In this document: positions 5,980 through 7,870 of the stretch, piece by piece | Numbering within the stretch: position 1 is the stretch's first letter | Layout: every line of letters begins with the position of its first letter | Assembly (NCBI GenBank): GCA_946402595.1 | Contig: CAMIWY010000057.1 | Location: forward strand, 1 to 7,870 | Length of the DNA: 7,870 nucleotides | Direction: 5' to 3' | Source of the DNA: an uncultured Clostridia bacterium | GTDB taxonomy: Bacteria > Bacillota > Clostridia > Peptostreptococcales > Anaerovoracaceae | The notes under the pieces: model-generated | What the model was told of the DNA's origin: nothing | Database searches by the model: none | The model's input: the letters and a program-made list of their open reading frames with translations, nothing else | Made by a program: the position numbers and the translations under genes

Positions 5980-6504
5980 ATGAACCTTATAGTAGCTGCT
6001 GACAGGAACTGGGGAATAGGGAAAAACAACGGACTGCTTGCATCACTTCCGACTGATATGAGGTACTTCAGGGAGCATACGACCGGAAAAGTCGTAGTGA
6101 TGGGGAGAAAGACGCTTGAGTCGATGCCGGGTGGAAAGAGACTGCCAAAGCGTGTAAACTACGTGCTTACTGCCAACGAGGATTATGTGGCTGAAGGATG
6201 CCATATAGTTCACTCGGAATACGAGCTGTTTGACTCATTGTCAAGATACAGACCTGATGATGTGTTCCTTATAGGCGGAGGATCTCTGTACAGGAGATTT
6301 TACAGATACTGCAACAGACTCTATGTAACGAAGATCGATGCGGTTCTCGACGCTGACACCTTCATACCTGACTTTGATGCTGATCCTGATTTTGAGATCA
6401 TCTCCGAAAGCGATCCGGTAACGGAAAACGGACTGACCTACAGATTCGTAGTTTACCAGAAGACCAAGGAAGGGCTGGACCGCTCCAGAACCCTGAACTT
6501 CTGA
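5980..6504 (+). CDS. folA: Dihydrofolate reductase
   Basis: NADPH-dependent reduction of dihydrofolate to tetrahydrofolate in the cytoplasm; needed when ThyA-type thymidylate synthase turns folate over. At 174 residues it is slightly longer than E. coli DHFR. Landmarks: IVAADRNWGIG (4-14); LPTDMRYFREHT (23-34) with the catalytic acid as D26; the NADPH-binding GKVVVMGRKTLESMPGG (36-52); IGGGSLYR (98-105), the conserved Gly-Gly pair; and ADTFIPDF. The tryptophan that in E. coli precedes the catalytic segment (W22) is replaced by A21 within LLASLPTD, a pattern I associate with clostridial enzymes. AAAGGAG at 5967-5973, 6 nt before the ATG, is a strong ribosome binding site. It is 24 nt after pgeF and 48 nt before rlmB, so one operon is likely. 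Confidence 0.95.
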   Translation: MNLIVAADRNWGIGKNNGLLASLPTDMRYFREHTTGKVVVMGRKTLESMPGGKRLPKRVNYVLTANEDYVAEGCHIVHSEYELFDSLSRYRPDDVFLIGGGSLYRRFYRYCNRLYVTKIDAVLDADTFIPDFDADPDFEIISESDPVTENGLTYRFVVYQKTKEGLDRSRTLNF

Positions 6505-6552
6505 TGCCCGCGCATTCATACCGGATATATTATATATAGAAAAGAAGAAGAC

Positions 6553-7560
6553 ATGAGCAAGAAAGAAAACAAGAGATACAGAGACGTTGACCGCAAGACT
6601 GCACCTAAAAGGGGCGGCAAGAACAGACGCGACTACGGCGATACATATTCCTACGAGCCTAAGAGGAAAACGTCTGCAGCCGGACGCAAGGCAGCCGCTG
6701 GCGGAAGAAAACCTGCCGCCGGAAGGAAGCCTCCACAGGCGCAGAAAAGAGACGACAGGCGCAGGGTGCTCGGTTTTGACATGAACGAGCCGTTTGAAAG
6801 CGCAGCCAATATCGGAGCCGATGGGCTCGAGGTCGTAGCCGGAAGGAACCCTGTAACAGAGGCTCTTAACGGAGATCGAGATGTCGAGAGAGTCTTCATC
6901 GCTGATGGAGCAGAGGGCTCGGTTTCGAAGATAGTGGCTATAGCAAGAGAGCAGGGCGTTATCGTGGATTTCGTGCCTAAGGAGAAAATCGATGCAATGG
7001 CTCCGGGCGCAAAACATCAGGGCGTCGTAGCCAAGGTCAGCGAGTACAGCTATGCCGACATGGACGAGGTCTTCGGAAGAGCGGAAGCTGCCGGAGAGGA
7101 TCCGTTCATAGTCATTCTCGACGAGGTTACTGATCCGCACAATCTCGGAGCGATCATCCGTACGGCTGAATGCGTTGGTGCGCATGGCGTAATAATCCCT
7201 AAGAGGAGAGCTGCGTCACTTACCCAGACGGTTGCACTGTCTGCTGCCGGAGCTGTGGAGACCATGCCGGTCGTGCAGGTCACCAATATTGCGAGGACTA
7301 TTGAAGATCTTCAGGGAAAGGGCGTATGGGTAGGCGCCGCTGATATGGACGGCGAGACATATTACAAGGCAAACCTGACCGGACCTATCGCCATAGTCAT
7401 CGGAAACGAGGGCAAGGGAGTCGGAAGACTTGTCAGGGAAAAGTGCGACTTTGTGCTCTCCATCCCTATGTATGGCAGCATCAATTCACTCAACGCATCC
7501 AATGCGGCAGCTGTCCTCATGTACGGGATCAGACGCGCGAGAGCGCAGGCGTCAGAGTAA
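6553..7560 (+). CDS. rlmB: 23S rRNA 2'-O-ribose methyltransferase RlmB (TrmH/SpoU family), with long basic N-terminus
   Basis: SAM-dependent enzyme that, by family, methylates the 2'-OH of G2251 in 23S rRNA. Of 335 residues, about 1-90 form a Lys/Arg/Ala/Gly-rich extension with repeated GRK-PAA units (44-61), not present in the 243-residue E. coli protein. The substrate-binding domain starts at VVAGRNPVTEAL (94-105) and includes AKHQGVVA. The SPOUT knot domain has all three motifs: DPHNLGAIIRTAE (194-206, with N197 and R203), VIGNEGKGVGR (282-292, with E286) and SIPMYGSINSLNASNAAA (303-320). The ribosome binding site is only GA-rich (AAAGAAGAAG), so folA-coupled expression is likely. Other SpoU enzymes (TrmH, RlmB paralogues) are alternatives, but the place upstream of rpmG and downstream of cysS-mrnC supports RlmB. 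Confidence 0.93.
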   Translation: MSKKENKRYRDVDRKTAPKRGGKNRRDYGDTYSYEPKRKTSAAGRKAAAGGRKPAAGRKPPQAQKRDDRRRVLGFDMNEPFESAANIGADGLEVVAGRNPVTEALNGDRDVERVFIADGAEGSVSKIVAIAREQGVIVDFVPKEKIDAMAPGAKHQGVVAKVSEYSYADMDEVFGRAEAAGEDPFIVILDEVTDPHNLGAIIRTAECVGAHGVIIPKRRAASLTQTVALSAAGAVETMPVVQVTNIARTIEDLQGKGVWVGAADMDGETYYKANLTGPIAIVIGNEGKGVGRLVREKCDFVLSIPMYGSINSLNASNAAAVLMYGIRRARAQASE

Positions 7561-7576
7561 CATAAACAGTCTTGTG

Positions 7577-7611
7577 TTTTTGCGGAAAACAAGCGAGATT
7601 TTCCGCAAAAA
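7577..7611. repeat. Perfect 13-bp inverted repeat after rlmB, possible terminator or operator
   Basis: TTTTTGCGGAAAA (7577-7589) and TTTTCCGCAAAAA (7599-7611) are exact inverted copies separated by 9 nt. It begins 16 nt after the rlmB stop and ends 4 nt before the -35 box of the next promoter. There is no T tract after the stem on either strand, so a standard intrinsic terminator is not clear. It may still end the pgeF-folA-rlmB transcript with an A/U-rich hairpin, or be a protein site next to the rpmG promoter. Confidence 0.6.
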
Positions 7612-7615
7612 TTCC

Positions 7616-7644
7616 TTGACTTTGACTTTCTAAGTGAGTATTAT
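7616..7644 (+). promoter_or_regulatory. Sigma-70-type (SigA) promoter of rpmG
   Basis: TTGACT (7616-7621) and TATTAT (7639-7644) are separated by exactly 17 bp, each one mismatch from the housekeeping consensus. A second TTGACT (7622-7627) follows in tandem; with a TATTAT at 7642-7647 its spacing is 14 bp, which is too short. Transcription should start near 7651, leaving a leader of about 130 nt. A strong promoter suits the start of a ribosomal-protein unit. Confidence 0.85.
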
Positions 7645-7650
7645 TATCGA

Positions 7651-7782
7651 GCGACTTTATGATTACTGATTCGGAGGGACGGGGAACCGCTCTTCGGATT
7701 TTAGATTGAAAAGATGCGTTTTGCATCGATTCGTAAGACGCATTTTTCAAAGCAATTACCATTAGATTAAGGAGAAACAGAA
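7651..7782 (+). promoter_or_regulatory. Structured 5' leader of rpmG, possible attenuator
   Basis: Two hairpins can be drawn. The first pairs 7674-7678 with 7691-7695 and 7680-7682 with 7687-7689, with one A-C mismatch and a GGAA (GNRA-type) tetraloop. The second pairs 7710-7719 with 7738-7747 (10 bp, one G-T pair), and its right arm ends in TTTTT. A competing 5-bp hairpin (GATGC 7713-7717, GCATC 7723-7727) shares its left arm. This terminator/alternative-fold layout could give attenuation. I do not recognise a known ribosomal-protein leader or riboswitch. AAGGAG at 7769-7774 is the rpmG ribosome binding site. Confidence 0.45.
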
Positions 7783-7870
7783 ATGGCAGCAGGAGTAAGA
7801 CAGAAAGTCATCCTTGCATGCACAGAGTGCAAGCAGAGAAACTACAATACAATGAAGAACAAGAGAAACA
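7783..7870 (+). CDS. rpmG: 50S ribosomal protein L33, 3'-truncated by the window
   Basis: Small protein of the large ribosomal subunit. Only 29 codons are present: MAAGVRQKVILACTECKQRN, then YNTMKNKRN and one more residue, matching the L33 N-terminus closely. C13 and C16 (CTEC) are the first half of a zinc-binding site, so this is the zinc-containing (C+) form; the second pair would lie beyond the window. The ATG has AAGGAG 8 nt upstream. In related genomes secE, nusG and the rplKA genes follow; that cannot be seen here. Its own promoter separates it from rlmB. Confidence 0.96.
   Translation, partial: MAAGVRQKVILACTECKQRNYNTMKNKRN

Noticed and set aside
6505..6552. Promoter in the AT-rich stretch before rlmB (TATATTATATATA)
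   Set aside because: Several -10-like hexamers but no acceptable -35 at 16-18 bp; AT-richness alone is insufficient.
6241..7185. 314-codon open frame on the - strand across folA and rlmB
   Set aside because: Codon-aligned shadow of two real genes that share a frame; its translation is low in recognisable motifs and has no plausible ribosome binding context that I can see.
7651..7710. tRNA gene in the rpmG upstream gap
   Set aside because: The GC-rich segment cannot be folded into a cloverleaf on either strand; there is no proper T arm or acceptor stem.

Overview
The window reads as a housekeeping stretch of a chromosome from a low-G+C Gram-positive anaerobe of the Clostridia, with fairly balanced base composition. 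The evidence is the gene order: proS, cysS, mrnC (Mini-III), rlmB and rpmG form a recognisable variant of the Firmicutes cysS-mrnC-rlmB-(yacP-sigH)-rpmG-secE-nusG neighbourhood. Purine-rich Shine-Dalgarno sites, heavy AGA use for arginine and a clostridial-looking DHFR fit this. I cannot name the genus. All genes lie on the + strand.

Layout. (1) 1-1504: the 3' part of proS (bacterial long form with an editing insertion), closed by a strong intrinsic terminator. (2) 1592-2829: two short chromate-transporter-family (CHR) membrane proteins that overlap by ATGA and probably form one two-component transporter. (3) 2828-2964: a gap with a compound palindrome, a second GC-rich hairpin and an 11-bp direct repeat, then the cysS ribosome binding site. 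(4) 2965-4988: cysS, an unrecognised 52-residue single-pass membrane protein, and mrnC, tightly packed (the last two share one base). (5) 5003-5033: a hairpin, then pgeF, folA and rlmB (5059-7560), closely spaced and probably co-transcribed. (6) 7561-7782: a gap with a perfect 13-bp inverted repeat, a near-consensus promoter and a structured leader of about 130 nt. (7) 7783-7870: the start of rpmG, cut by the window end.

Functionally the window is dominated by translation and ribosome maturation: two aminoacyl-tRNA synthetases, Mini-III (23S rRNA end maturation), RlmB (23S rRNA 2'-O-methylation) and L33. Peptidoglycan quality control or purine-nucleoside chemistry (PgeF), folate reduction (FolA) and an anion transporter pair are inserted among them. 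I see no phage, transposase, CRISPR array or defence system, and no convincing new multi-gene system. The most unusual items are the palindromic element before cysS, the structured rpmG leader, the small membrane protein between cysS and mrnC, and sequence departures in ProRS, PgeF and DHFR.
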